This document shows positions 25,493 to 35,219 of a stretch of 64,000 bases of DNA, piece after piece. The notes below the pieces were generated by a model. The model made no database searches. It saw only the letters and a list, made by a program, of their open reading frames with translations, and was not told where the DNA came from. The stretch lies in contig CAZTFF010000003.1 in the NCBI GenBank assembly GCA_964612485.1, positions 124,001 through 188,000 of the forward strand, read 5' to 3'. Numbering within the stretch: position 1 is the stretch's first letter; every line of letters begins with the position of its first letter. Source of the DNA: JAFGNV01 sp964612485 (GTDB lineage: Bacteria; Chloroflexota; Anaerolineae; 4572-78; J111). Position numbers and translations under genes: made by a program.

Positions 25493-25805
25493 TTTTGTTA
25501 CTTTCGTGCCGATTACTATCACCCTCATTCAGTACCCGACAAAATATTTAAGGTAAGCGAAATTGGTAAATTTTTGACAGGATTTACAAGATTTTTTTAA
25601 CTAGAAAATAACAAATCCTGTTAATCCTGTCTAATCTTTAGCCTTGCCTAAACGGTTTGTCGGGTAACAAATTGGCTGCTAATTACATAATCGGTTCGTA
25701 TCATCTCAATCTTTTGGGGGAACGAGGTCTGAGCTTGTCGAAGACCGTTGGTTTCGACAAGCTCAACCAACTCTGGCCCAGATTATTGAAAAGGTACATC
25801 GGTTC
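25493..25805. repeat. Intergenic region made of two dispersed repeats
   Basis: The 313 nt hold a 56-bp element at 25576-25631 with GACAGGAT...ATCCTGTC ends (related copy at 32082-32138) and a 94-bp element at 25704-25797 (related copies at 40455-40551 and 43443-43536). The first is itself flanked by ACCCGACAAA and TTTGTCGGGT. No gene is seen. Confidence 0.75.
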
Positions 25806-27749
25806 TTATATTCTTTGCTCCCGTCTTGGCACTAACGCGCCGGCCAACATTAACGGCAGTAAAACCATAGACAGGGAACAGAGGCCGCCGCCGGACGCCG
25901 CTTCTTCAGTTGCCGGGATGGGCGCAGCGGTGTCTGACAACTCGGTGGCCGCCGGCGCTTCTTCTTCAGGCTGAACCGCTTCAGCCTCGGGTACAGTCTC
26001 GACAGGGGCTTCCGGTTCTAAGCTTGTTTCGTCTACCTCGGCTTGCTCAGCCTCGCTGCTTTCTTCCGCCAGCCAAATCTCTTCCGCGGCCAGACCAATG
26101 TCATCAAACCAGACAACGCCCCGGTTTGACTCACTATCGGCCCAGAAATTGATACCCAGGCCGGTCATGTGGGTGAGGTCCATTTCGGCCAGGCCACTCG
26201 AATCGGCCCAATGCGCTCGCTCAAACATCGACCAGGGCAATCTCACCTCGGCCCAATTGCCAACGCTCTCCGCCGGAATCTCCACAATGGTCTCAAAGGG
26301 GGTGGGGGCGTCCGGCGTACCGGAGAAGAGCATCAAGGTGGCCGGCCCCTCTTTTTCCGCATACATCCACAACGATAATCCGTAGCCGCGGCTCCAATCT
26401 TGAGCCGCCGCAAAATGATGGCCGCAATCCGCCCAGCCATCGGGCTTGACATGGTAGGCAATTTGCAGCGCACCATCCGCTTGATGGCCCATTCCCGCGT
26501 CTACCTCACAGGCAATGGTCGAACCTTGCTCGTCAACGCTGGCCGACCAATCTTCCTCTGCCGACGAAAATTGCTGGATCATCCCCTCGATCAAGGCAGG
26601 TTCCGCCACAGATGGCGCGTCTTCTGCCGGCGGGCTATCTTCTTCGTTATCCCCTTCGTCCACGGCTTCTTCAGCCGCAGTTTCTTCAGCCGCGGCTTCT
26701 TCATCAGCCGCAGCATCCACTGCCGGCGCTTCTTCGACAGTTTCAGGCGGTGCCGGGGCAGTGGAATGCCAACGGTTGTAATAAAAATTAAGCAGGGACA
26801 CAAATTCGGCGGTTGCTTTTTGGTTGCCCGCCGGGGTGGGGTGGCTGTCGCCGTCGGGGTAGGCGGCCATGTGATAGTCTACAGTTTGGAGGTGCTGCAC
26901 CGCGCCGTTCCAGATGCGGTGGTGGTTGCCGGTATCCGCGCCGGCATCGTGCGTGTGAATATCACCGCGATTGCTGGTCAGCACGTTATAAAAATCAAAC
27001 ACGGCCACGTTATTCTCAGGATAACCGGCCAGCCAATCGTTGACCAGCCAGTTGTTGAAGGCGCGGGCATTGGCCGCGCGCGCCGGGTCGGTTTCACCTT
27101 CCATTTGGGGTGGGGCGGTCACGGTAATGAATAACTTATCCGGGCGGGCGGCAAAATAGTCCAGCAGTTCGGTGTAAATTCCTTTGGCATTGGCTACGGT
27201 ATGAGCTTCGGACCAGCTTTCCTGGCCATACAGGGGATTGCTGCCGGCGGCGGCAGGCGCAGCGGTGGGGCTGCCGTCCAGGTAAGAATTGGGGTAACAG
27301 CTTTTGAACATAATGATCTGATTCTCTCCGCCGGGGTCTTGGGGCCGGCGGCTGTAGTAATCGCCAAAGCGGTCGCTTTCAGTGTAAAGCGCCTGTAAAT
27401 AGGTATCCCGATTGGGGCCGAGAAACCAATCATACCAGTGGCCAATATCGGTGCGATCCCCAATGCTGTCCGGCCCCCAACCATAGTTGGTATCGCTGAC
27501 AAAGTAGTTGTTGTCCCGCAGTGCCAGCCCCAGATTACCGTGCCCGTCGGTCAGCCAGTTCTCACCGCAGGAGTGATGGATGAAGATCAGTTTGACCGGC
27601 TCAGCCGGGGGACTCGTATTTACGGGTTGGGCAGGTTCGCCGGCCAAAGCGGCCCGCGTGGTTATACCGGGCCGATCATCTGAGTTGACTGCGCCAAAAA
27701 CGATCGAAAAAACAACAAATACTACGATAAATACTCGATAAGTTTTCAT
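25806..27749 (-). CDS. Secreted SGNH-like protein with acidic linker, ligand-binding domain and C-terminal sorting-like tail
   Basis: This 647-residue exported protein starts with a signal peptide (MKTYRVFIVVFVVFSIVFG). Residues about 50-340 look like an SGNH/GDSL-type region (LIFIHHSCGENWL, later GDSHPTPAGNQKATAEF, where Asp and His could be catalytic). An Ala/Glu-rich linker (about 345-395) precedes a beta-sandwich domain resembling CBM11/CIA30 modules (about 395-565, ending GVVWFDDIGL). The end is GGGLCS, a hydrophobic stretch, then PRREQRI, like a CTERM-type sorting tail. GGGAGA precedes the ATG. Substrate unknown; SGNH assignment tentative. Confidence 0.75.
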   Translation of the reverse strand: MKTYRVFIVVFVVFSIVFGAVNSDDRPGITTRAALAGEPAQPVNTSPPAEPVKLIFIHHSCGENWLTDGHGNLGLALRDNNYFVSDTNYGWGPDSIGDRTDIGHWYDWFLGPNRDTYLQALYTESDRFGDYYSRRPQDPGGENQIIMFKSCYPNSYLDGSPTAAPAAAGSNPLYGQESWSEAHTVANAKGIYTELLDYFAARPDKLFITVTAPPQMEGETDPARAANARAFNNWLVNDWLAGYPENNVAVFDFYNVLTSNRGDIHTHDAGADTGNHHRIWNGAVQHLQTVDYHMAAYPDGDSHPTPAGNQKATAEFVSLLNFYYNRWHSTAPAPPETVEEAPAVDAAADEEAAAEETAAEEAVDEGDNEEDSPPAEDAPSVAEPALIEGMIQQFSSAEEDWSASVDEQGSTIACEVDAGMGHQADGALQIAYHVKPDGWADCGHHFAAAQDWSRGYGLSLWMYAEKEGPATLMLFSGTPDAPTPFETIVEIPAESVGNWAEVRLPWSMFERAHWADSSGLAEMDLTHMTGLGINFWADSESNRGVVWFDDIGLAAEEIWLAEESSEAEQAEVDETSLEPEAPVETVPEAEAVQPEEEAPAATELSDTAAPIPATEEAASGGGLCSLSMVLLPLMLAGALVPRREQRI

Positions 27750-27809
27750 GTGAATCTCCCTTTGCTGATCATTAAAATTTTTAGTAGTAACTCGTTACAG
27801 CGACAGTTA

Positions 27810-29737
27810 CTATTCTTTTCCGGCAGGAGGTTTTTCGCGCAGATCGCCCCACTGGGGCCAATGATCCGGCAGCCAGGTCCAAACCTGCATTTTATCATAT
27901 TCGCGGTCATCCATCGGCTTGGGATCGTGTTTTCCCGTGGGATCGAGCAGAAGGGTATACCCCTGGTCGCCAATTCCATACAGAAACGCGATCTGATCGC
28001 CCCGCGGATTCCAGGCCACGATCCAGGGGTCCATATCCGGCTCAAGTTCAAAAATCACGCGGGTATCCGAGCCATCTTCATTGATGACCCATACTTCGTC
28101 CGGTTGGGCCGGGTTATCCGTCGTATTCAAAAAGGCCAGGCGTTCCCCATCCTCCGCCCAGCCAATGGCCGAGACGCAGAAGTTTTCAGCGCCTTCCCGC
28201 AGCATGGTGGCTTCCGAGCCGTCGGGATGAATCAGCCACAGGCCGCAATTGCGATGGAACGCGATCCATTTTTTATTTGGCGACCAGACGGGGATGACGT
28301 CGCTGATTTCCGAATTGCCGGTAAGCTGGGTCAGGTTTGAACCATCGGCATTAATGAGATAAAGATCGTGTTCTTCATCTTCATAGCCGGCATCAAACAC
28401 AACCTGTTTACCATCCGGCGACCAGGCCATGCCGTAGATGGATTCGAACGTCAGATCATCGGTAAGTTTGAATACCTCCTCGGTTTCGGGGTTGCGAAGG
28501 CAAAGCTGGGGCGGATCCGCGTTATCGCAATGTTCAACAAACCTGGCTTTTTGGGGAAATTGCGCCAATTCAGGCTCAGGGGCATCGCCCCCTACAACAG
28601 CAGGAGCCTTATCTTTCCCCCATTGAGGCGTGGTCATACCGGTCCAGTGATAGGGAAAGTCTCTAATGCCGGTTCCCCGGCCACCTGCTATGTTTACCAG
28701 GTGCGCCTGGCACCGGTTGTCAATATAGGCAACCTGGCTGCCGTCCGGGCTAAAGGCCACGATTGTATTATAACATTCGGCGTCTTCATGAACTATTGTG
28801 ACCAGGGGAAAACTATCTTCTTCAGACAGAACCCACACTTCCCGCTCAAGCGGGTAGTCCATATCTTCATTCTGAAATTTTACCTGAGAAAAGACCAGCC
28901 TGCGGCTGTCGGGCGCCCATTGGGCCGATTCAACACACCACCCCTCTTCGCGTTCCCAAATGATTTCCGGGGCAGAGCCGTCGGGATGGATGAGGGCCAG
29001 ATCACAGCCGCTATGAAACGCCAGCCACTCTCCACTCGGGCTCCAGGCCGGGTTGATGTCGTTGCTGATCCGGGGCAGTTGGGTCAGGCCGGTTCCATCC
29101 GCGTTAACAATGTAGATTGTTGTTTCCGAATCTGGATCACCCCCCGGTTCCAGAGCGGAAAAGGCGATCTGCCGGCCATCCGGGCTCCACGTGGTATGGC
29201 CGATAATTTCCAGATCAGTATCGGTCAGAATTTTACCGGCAGGTTGCCGGCGAGGCGGTTCATAAATACACAGGCCGGCGCCAAGACCGTCCCATTCACA
29301 AGGGCGCACCTCCTGTTCAGAAGAATCCTCACCGCTGATGGCGCTGCCGGCCGGAACTGCCGGCTCGCCGGATCGGTCTCTTTCATCAGGCGCGTCTTCT
29401 CCGGTGACAGCGCCGCTTACCGCCTCAGCCGGCGCCTCGCTGAAGCCTGTTTCATCACCCAACAGGGACAGGCTCAAAAAGGCCGCGCCCGCCAGCAAGG
29501 CCAACACAACAACCCCGATGGCGGCCCACGCCCACCCCGGCATCCGCCGCCGGGGTTTGGCCGGAACTGCCGCCGGTTCGCCGGTTCCGTGCAGTACTGT
29601 GGCCGATTCTACTTCAGGCGAAGTAACGTCGATGGGAGATTCCGCGGCCAGGGTTGCATCCTCAACCACCGGGGCCGCAGCCGGGGACTGGGCCGCAGCC
29701 AGAGGCTGGGCCGCGGCGCGGGCAAAGGCCGCCGCCA
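27810..29737 (-). CDS. Membrane-anchored TolB/PD40 beta-propeller protein (5' end in assembly gap)
   Basis: The frame is open from the gap edge (29737) to the stop at 27810. The nominal GTG start at 29669 is only an internal codon: the frame continues upstream as an Ala/Pro-rich stretch (AAAFARAAAQPLAAAQSPAA). A single membrane helix follows (WAWAAIGVVVLALLAGAAFL), then an extracytoplasmic propeller with repeated WSPDGxxIAF blocks (TTWSPDGRQIAF, PAWSPSGEWLAF, MAWSPDGKQVVF). This architecture is common at the C-terminus of Ser/Thr kinases; whether a kinase domain lies in the gap cannot be seen. Confidence 0.8.
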
Positions 29738-29837
29738 NNNNNNNNNNNNNNNNNNNNNNNNNNNNNNNNNNNNNNNNNNNNNNNNNNNNNNNNNNNNNNN
29801 NNNNNNNNNNNNNNNNNNNNNNNNNNNNNNNNNNNNN
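29738..29837. other. Assembly gap (100 N)
   Basis: A run of exactly 100 N, the conventional size for a gap of unknown length. It removes the 3' end of mgtE and the 5' end of the propeller gene. Frames that read through it are artefacts. Confidence 0.99.
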
Positions 29838-31126
29838 GTGCTCATCAGCGGACCGGACACAACTGTGGGGTCAATGCCCAGGCGCTGCACAACCAGCGGC
29901 AATACCGAGCCGGCGCTGGTAGACCAGACCACAATACAGAGAATGGAAACAGCCACCGCCACCGCCAATTGAACATCTTGCACCCACACCGCCGCCAAAA
30001 TCAGGGCCACCAGCGCCATCCCCAGGCCCAGCACTAATCCCACGCCTATTTCGTGCCGCAAAACGCGCCAGCCGTCGTGCCATTCTATATCGCCCACGGC
30101 CATGGCTCGAATAATGGTGGTGGTGGTCTGCGAACCGGCATTGCCGCCGGTGCCGATAAGCAGGGGGATAAAAATGGTCAAGGCCACCACGGCCTCCAAC
30201 GCTCCCTGGAACATGGCCATTACCCCGCCGGTTAGAGTGGCGGTCAGCAGCAAGATCAACAGCCAGCCGATGCGCTTGCGGGTAATCGCCAAAACGCCGG
30301 TATCCAGATAAGCCCGGTCGAGCGGTTCGGCGCCGCCCAGGCGCTGAATATCCTCCGAGGCCTCGAGTTGCAGCACGTCAACCAGATCGTCGATGGTGAT
30401 AACGCCCAGTATATATTTATTATCCGGGTCTACCACCGGCAGGGCCAGGAGATCGTAACGCATCATCAAATCGGCGCAATCTTCCTGGTCGGTGTCGGGT
30501 GTTACGTAAACCACATCGGGGTCCATCAACTCTCTAATGGTGGTTTTGGGATTGGCCACAATAAGCTGGCGCAGGTTGATGACGCCCACCAATCGTTGCA
30601 GGCGATCCGTCACAAACAGATAATAGATTGTTTCCTCATCGGGATGCCAGGCGCGAATGGCGGCGATGCTCTGCTGGGCGGTCCAGCGGCGTTGCAGCGC
30701 AATATAAGCCGACGTCATCAACCCGCCGGCGGTGTCGTCGGGATAATCGATCAGGGGTTTAACCTGGTGGGCGGCCTCCAGGCGCGCCAGAACGGCCCGG
30801 GCCTGGGCCGGTTTCATATCATCCAGCAAGTCGGCGGCTTCATCCGGCTCCATCTCATCCACAATACGAACCAGCGTTTTGAGGGGCAGTTGCACGGCTA
30901 ATTCCGCCGCTTCTTCATCATAAAGTTCTTCTATGATGTCAGCGGCATCGGCCGGATTGATTTGGGGCAGGAGAATATTTTGCTGCTCGTCGTCTAAATC
31001 TGAAAAGACTTCGGCCTGGTCAGCCGGGCGCAGGGCCTCGATCACAGATGAGGCGGTTGCGAGGTCATTTTCTTCCAGCGCAGCGCGAACTTGCGCGAGT
31101 ACATCATCGAGGATTAGCTGCTCCAT
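29838..31126 (-). CDS. mgtE: Magnesium transporter MgtE (3' end in assembly gap)
   Basis: The visible 429 residues contain the superhelical MgtE N-domain (residues 1-125, with LPQINPADAADIIEEL and LLDDMKPAQARAVLARL), a pair of CBS domains (about 135-260, ending VITIDDLVDVLQ) and a membrane domain with PLLIGTGGNAGSQTTTTIIRA, the family's selectivity region. Only about 20-30 residues are missing at the C-terminus. It is a magnesium channel gated by cytosolic Mg. The ribosome site lies in a hairpin. Confidence 0.93.
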
Positions 31127-31132
31127 GATTCA

Positions 31133-31155
31133 CCTCCGGTTTATGATCCCGGAGG
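31133..31155 (-). promoter_or_regulatory. Hairpin sequestering the mgtE ribosome-binding site
   Basis: On the minus strand CCTCCGG pairs with CCGGAGG around a 9-nt loop, and the right arm is the ribosome site (GGAGGT) 6 nt before the ATG. Further upstream GGGGCC-AA-GGCCCC (31220-31233) forms a second hairpin. No match to the M-box (ykoK) consensus was found. Confidence 0.6.
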
Positions 31156-31361
31156 CAATCCTCAAGCAGCGTGCCCACCGGGGATTATGTATGAGTGCTC
31201 AAAATAAAAACAGTGAACCGGGGCCTTGGCCCCAAAGTACTACAAGAGCTATCGTCCACAACAACTTCCTTTTGAGAAATAATTCCAAGTGCCATCATTT
31301 CAAAATGCATTGTAGAGGAGGCCAGAAACTTTGTCAAAGCAGGCCAACCGCTTTTAACAAA

Positions 31362-31389
31362 TTTGATTATCTGGAGGAAACAGTATATA
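31362..31389 (+). promoter_or_regulatory. Candidate promoter for the 31426 gene
   Basis: TTTGAT, a 16-nt spacer and TATATA. The predicted start is near 31396, about 30 nt before the start codon. Confidence 0.4.
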
Positions 31390-31425
31390 AAGAGTAAAAG
31401 CCTAATGTAAGGATACCGGAATCGA

Positions 31426-32073
31426 ATGAAATTTCAAAGTTACGAGATTGTACGACAAGCGTTTATTGACCACTGGAACGAAACCCAGCGCGCCGACACC
31501 CAGACCACCGCCTACGACATCACGATTAAACAACCCCCGGTGGATGAAGGCCAAAAATTTTGGGCTTGTATTGGCGCTTATCACCTGACGCCTGCCGAAA
31601 ACCAGGGAAAACATAATTTGTTTCTGGAAGCTATGGATGAAAACAACAACCGGATTTTTGGCGCGGTGTTCAAATGGGGCTGGCGGGGCCAGGGGCCGGA
31701 TGAGCCTTCGCCTGATCTGGTTGATGACAAACCGCCCGACGAACTGGCTAATCTGGTCGTCTGGGCCAATCAAATCATTTGGGCCGGGGTGAGAGACACG
31801 CTACCCTCCGGCGAGGTTCACAACGTCAGAACAACCCACCCGGATGAAGATTCGGGCAACACCTGGGGACACCACAGTTTTTATGCGGCCTTCAAACGAG
31901 TTCGGGCCGGTGACGATAACGGCAACGGTCCCGGCCCGGAACCACCTCCCGACTGTGGCGAGATGGTTGAATTGGCCGGGACCGCCTTAAAACGCATTGA
32001 AAAAGCCGAGGCTGAATTAAGCGCGGCCAAAAAAGCGTTGAACAAAATTCTGGAGCAGGGCGAAGATACGTAA
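31426..32073 (+). CDS. Hypothetical protein with C-terminal coiled coil
   Basis: This 215-residue protein has no signal peptide. Residues 1-155 form a compact domain rich in Trp and aromatic residues (HWNETQRADTQTTAYDITI; FWACIGAYHLTPAENQGKHN; FKWGWRGQGPDEPSPDLVDD), possibly a beta-sandwich. A Gly/Pro-rich linker (GNGPGPEPPP) leads to a C-terminal coiled coil (GTALKRIEKAEAELSAAKKA). I do not recognise the family. AAGGATACC precedes the ATG. It stands alone between mgtE (opposite strand) and the histidine kinase. Confidence 0.75.
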   Translation: MKFQSYEIVRQAFIDHWNETQRADTQTTAYDITIKQPPVDEGQKFWACIGAYHLTPAENQGKHNLFLEAMDENNNRIFGAVFKWGWRGQGPDEPSPDLVDDKPPDELANLVVWANQIIWAGVRDTLPSGEVHNVRTTHPDEDSGNTWGHHSFYAAFKRVRAGDDNGNGPGPEPPPDCGEMVELAGTALKRIEKAEAELSAAKKALNKILEQGEDT

Positions 32074-32081
32074 CCTTAATA

Positions 32082-32138
32082 GACAGGATCAACAGGATTT
32101 TTACCTGTTTTTGTCCTGTTAATTTTGTAAATCCTGTC
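32082..32138. repeat. Dispersed 57-bp element, copy 2
   Basis: The ends GACAGGAT and ATCCTGTC are inverted, and the interior is rich in AACAGGATTT-type motifs. It is related to 25576-25631. It starts 8 nt after the stop codon of the 31426 gene. Confidence 0.65.
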
Positions 32139-32190
32139 AGTAAAATATGCCTGCTGAGCCGTTTTCTCTTTAGAACTGAACGGCCCTGAC

Positions 32191-32252
32191 TTACCACCAA
32201 ACAAAGAGCATCGAGATCATTGGTAGTAACCTGTTTTCTCGATGCTTTTTTT
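32191..32252 (+). terminator. Terminator with possible interlocking upstream helix
   Basis: AGCATCGAGA (32207-32216) pairs perfectly with 32237-32246, followed by TTTTTTT. In addition TTACCACCAA (32191-32200) can pair with TTGGTAGTAA (32220-32229, one mismatch), which interlocks with the first helix as an H-type pseudoknot. It lies 150 nt before the histidine kinase start. Confidence 0.65.
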
Positions 32253-32402
32253 GGTTGACGGGCAAGACCATTTCTGGTATCCTTTCTCAAGATTTTGCAC
32301 CCATTTTGTCAAGGAGAATCAGCAGCTTTTCTGATACAGAAACAAAAACGTGCCCACAAATTTAAGCCGGTTAAAGTATCTGCTTCTGGAGGAGCGTGAC
32401 AA

Positions 32403-34310
32403 ATGTCTGAAGTAAAGACACGGGGCAATACGCCTACCGAAAGCATTGATAATTTAAAGTCACTGCTGGAACAATATCTGGAGGAGTTAGAAGCCAGTGA
32501 AAGCCGTCTCCATAGCATTATTGAAAAAAATGCAGATGGTATCCTCATCGTCGATCAAAATGGAAGAGTTTGCTTCTCAAACCCTGCTGCCAAAGTTCTC
32601 TTGCAGCGTGACGCGAAAGAACTGGCAGCCATGATATTTGGCTATCCGGTGGTGGCCGGTGAAACAACAGAAATCGACATTATCCGGCAGGGCCACCCCA
32701 TTGCCACCGCCGAAATGCGGGTGGTGGATATGGTCTGGGAAAAAGAAAGTGCCTACCTGGCCTCGCTGCGCGATATTACCGCCCGAAAACAGGCTGAAAA
32801 TCAAATCGCGTTTCAGGTCCAACTGCTGAATACTGTGGAACAAGGTGTTATTGCTACAGACCTTAATGGCGCCATCATATACTCAAACCGCTTTGCCGAA
32901 ACACTCTATCGCTGCCCCACCGGCGCAGCGCTCACCTGCAATATTTTAGACCTCATTCCTCCCGGCACCAAACCGCAGGTGCTCGAAATTCTGGAAACGA
33001 TCAAAACCGGCGCGGGTTGGTCGGGAGAAATAATCCTCCGGCGGCGTGATGACACCACCTTTCCGGCCATGATGACCATCTCCCCGGTATTTGATAGCGA
33101 AGGATTGTTGGTGGGCAGCGTGGGCATTACCGTGGATATTACCGAACGAAAGAAAGCCGAACAGTCGCTGTTCCAACGAAACCGGGAACTGACCCTGCTA
33201 AACGGCGCCAGCCAGGCGTTCATCTCCAGCCTGGACTTAGACCAGGTACTGACCACGGTCCTGGAAGCGGTTCGGTATATTTTGGACGTAACGGCCTGTT
33301 CAATATGGCTCATCGACCCCGACACCGGCGAACTGGTTTGCCGGCAGGCCACCGACCCCCACAGCCATCTGGTGCGCCATTGGCGGCTATCGCCGGGCCA
33401 CGGGGTGGTGGGGCAAACGGTTCGTTCTGGCCGGAGCATGCTCATTGTAGACGCAACCAAAGATCAGCGCCACTATAAAGGCGTGGATCAAACAACCGGC
33501 CTGGAAACTCGATCTCTCTTGAGTGTTCCCCTGATATTTAAGAATACGGTGATCGGCGTCATTCAGGTGATTGATGAGCAGGCCGGACGATTTGATCAAA
33601 CCGATTTAAATTTACTGGAATCGTTGGCAGCGCCGGCGGCCATCGCCATAGAAAATGCCCAATTTTACAGCCAGGCCTTGCAAGATAGTGAAACCAAGGC
33701 TATTTTGCTAAATGAAGTCAACCATCGGGTTAAAAATAACCTGGCTGCGATCATTGGCCTATTGTATGCCGAGCAACGTCGTGATAAGATAGATACAGAA
33801 ACCGCCTACCGGACTACGATCAAAAATCTTATCAATCGTATCCAGGGGTTGGCCACGGTTCACGATATGCTTTCGGCGGTGGAGTGGCGCTCGTTGCCGC
33901 TGGACGAATTAACCAACCAGATCGTCCACGCCTCGCTTCAATCGCTGCCGCCCGACAAACACATATCCGTCAACATTAAGCCGGATAAGGTGGAGGTTAC
34001 ACCCAAGCAGGCCAATTGCATGGCCCTGGTGATCAATGAACTGGCCACAAATACGGTAAAATACGCGCTTTCAGAACAGGATAAGTGTCAAATCAACATT
34101 GATATTGTCCAATCCGGCCATCAAGTAACCTTTAAATTCAAGGACAACGGGCCGGGTTATCCGGCAACGGTTCTTGATTTAGACGAAAAAAACATTGGCC
34201 TCTATTTGATAGAAAACGTGGTCAGGAATGACTTGCAAGGGAAACTGGAACTGGATAATGAAAACGGCGCTGTCACCAAAATACAATTCAATACCTTAAG
34301 TGAAAGGTGA
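32403..34310 (+). CDS. Cytoplasmic sensor histidine kinase: PAS-PAS-GAF-HisKA_2-HATPase
   Basis: This is a 635-residue soluble kinase. A short coiled coil leads to PAS 1 (about 40-120), PAS 2 (about 140-255, ending VGSVGITVDITERKKAEQ) and a GAF domain (about 285-425). The dimerisation domain has NEVNHRVKNNLAAIIGLL (phospho-acceptor His441), which marks the HisKA_2 family, and the ATPase contains NELATNTVKYA and DNGPGY. No membrane helix is present, so it senses an internal signal. GGAGGAG precedes the ATG. The response regulator follows after 6 nt. Confidence 0.93.
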   Translation: MSEVKTRGNTPTESIDNLKSLLEQYLEELEASESRLHSIIEKNADGILIVDQNGRVCFSNPAAKVLLQRDAKELAAMIFGYPVVAGETTEIDIIRQGHPIATAEMRVVDMVWEKESAYLASLRDITARKQAENQIAFQVQLLNTVEQGVIATDLNGAIIYSNRFAETLYRCPTGAALTCNILDLIPPGTKPQVLEILETIKTGAGWSGEIILRRRDDTTFPAMMTISPVFDSEGLLVGSVGITVDITERKKAEQSLFQRNRELTLLNGASQAFISSLDLDQVLTTVLEAVRYILDVTACSIWLIDPDTGELVCRQATDPHSHLVRHWRLSPGHGVVGQTVRSGRSMLIVDATKDQRHYKGVDQTTGLETRSLLSVPLIFKNTVIGVIQVIDEQAGRFDQTDLNLLESLAAPAAIAIENAQFYSQALQDSETKAILLNEVNHRVKNNLAAIIGLLYAEQRRDKIDTETAYRTTIKNLINRIQGLATVHDMLSAVEWRSLPLDELTNQIVHASLQSLPPDKHISVNIKPDKVEVTPKQANCMALVINELATNTVKYALSEQDKCQINIDIVQSGHQVTFKFKDNGPGYPATVLDLDEKNIGLYLIENVVRNDLQGKLELDNENGAVTKIQFNTLSER

Positions 34311-34316
34311 AGAATT

Positions 34317-35132
34317 ATGATACAACAGAATGTCCGGGTATTGATTGTTGAGGATGACTCTCTGGTCAGCGAAATGATTCAAGGATTAGTGGAAGATATA
34401 CCCTACACCGTAGCCGGCAGAGCGGTGGATGGCGAACAAGCCATTGAGATGGTGCAGGACTTGAAGCCTGATGTAGTACTAATGGATATTGAGATGCCCC
34501 GGATGAATGGCCTGGAAGCGGCCCGCCAAGTTTTCGATTGTTGCCCTACGCCCATTGTCATTCTGACCGCTTACGAGACGCCGCAACTGCTTCAGGAAGC
34601 CAGCGAAACCGGGGCCGGGGCGTATCTGGTCAAACCGCCCAATATGCGCCAGGTAGAACGAGCCATTACTATTGCCATGGCCCGTTTCAAAGATATGACC
34701 GAACTTCGCCGCTTGAACACAGAACTGCAAGCCCGCAACCAGGAATTGGAGGCCGCCATGGCCAGGATCAAAACCTTGAGCGGGCTGTTACCCATTTGCA
34801 GCAGTTGCAAAAAAATCCGCAACGATGAGGGCTACTGGCAGCAAGTTGAAATTTATATTTCCGAACACTCCGACGCGGATTTTAGCCACGGACTCTGCCC
34901 CGATTGTATGAAAGAACTTTACCCCGACAGCTACCAAAAATCGATAGAAAGACGCCAGGACGTGCTGGACGCGCTCAAAACATTAGGGCCGGCGGATGTA
35001 GCCACCATTGCCCGTCAGGTGGGCCTGCCGGAAAGCAACACTTTGAACCGGCTGGAAAGCATGCTCAACGATAACCAGATAAAGCGTTTGTACATAGACG
35101 GAAAAACGTTTTACAAATTGCCCGAACCATAG
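34317..35132 (+). CDS. Response regulator with zinc-finger-like linker and winged-helix C-terminus
   Basis: This 271-residue protein begins with a receiver domain (residues 5-125; phospho-acceptor Asp57 in VVLMDIEMP, Lys in YLVKPP). A coiled coil (about 128-155) leads to a segment with two CxxC pairs (CSSCKKIRNDEGYWQQVE and CPDC), a block often found at the end of PAS or receiver proteins. Residues about 205-271 (VLDALKTLGPADVATIARQV and following) look like a winged helix that could bind DNA. It forms a pair with the preceding kinase. Confidence 0.9.
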   Translation: MIQQNVRVLIVEDDSLVSEMIQGLVEDIPYTVAGRAVDGEQAIEMVQDLKPDVVLMDIEMPRMNGLEAARQVFDCCPTPIVILTAYETPQLLQEASETGAGAYLVKPPNMRQVERAITIAMARFKDMTELRRLNTELQARNQELEAAMARIKTLSGLLPICSSCKKIRNDEGYWQQVEIYISEHSDADFSHGLCPDCMKELYPDSYQKSIERRQDVLDALKTLGPADVATIARQVGLPESNTLNRLESMLNDNQIKRLYIDGKTFYKLPEP

Positions 35133-35146
35133 GAGCGGCGTACAAT
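35118..35146 (+). promoter_or_regulatory. Promoter for fetAB
   Basis: TTGCCC, a 17-nt spacer and TACAAT. It overlaps the end of the response regulator gene; predicted start near 35153, 67 nt before the ATP-binding subunit. Confidence 0.5.
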
Positions 35147-35219
35147 AGAGGTCTATGTTTAATTTCGGCCAATCGTAATTCTCAACATTCGATACGCCAA
35201 AAACTCGCCGGAATCGCCA

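Noticed and set aside
28368..29972. 534-codon plus-strand frame opposite the propeller gene and across the N run
   Set aside because: Antisense to a clear coding region and reads through the assembly gap.
29609..31126. mgtE frame continuing through the 100 N into downstream sequence
   Set aside because: The frame through the gap is meaningless; the sequence after it belongs to the Ala/Pro-rich region of the next gene in another frame.
31127..31300. M-box magnesium riboswitch before mgtE
   Set aside because: None of the conserved ykoK-leader sequence blocks could be found; only two short hairpins are visible.
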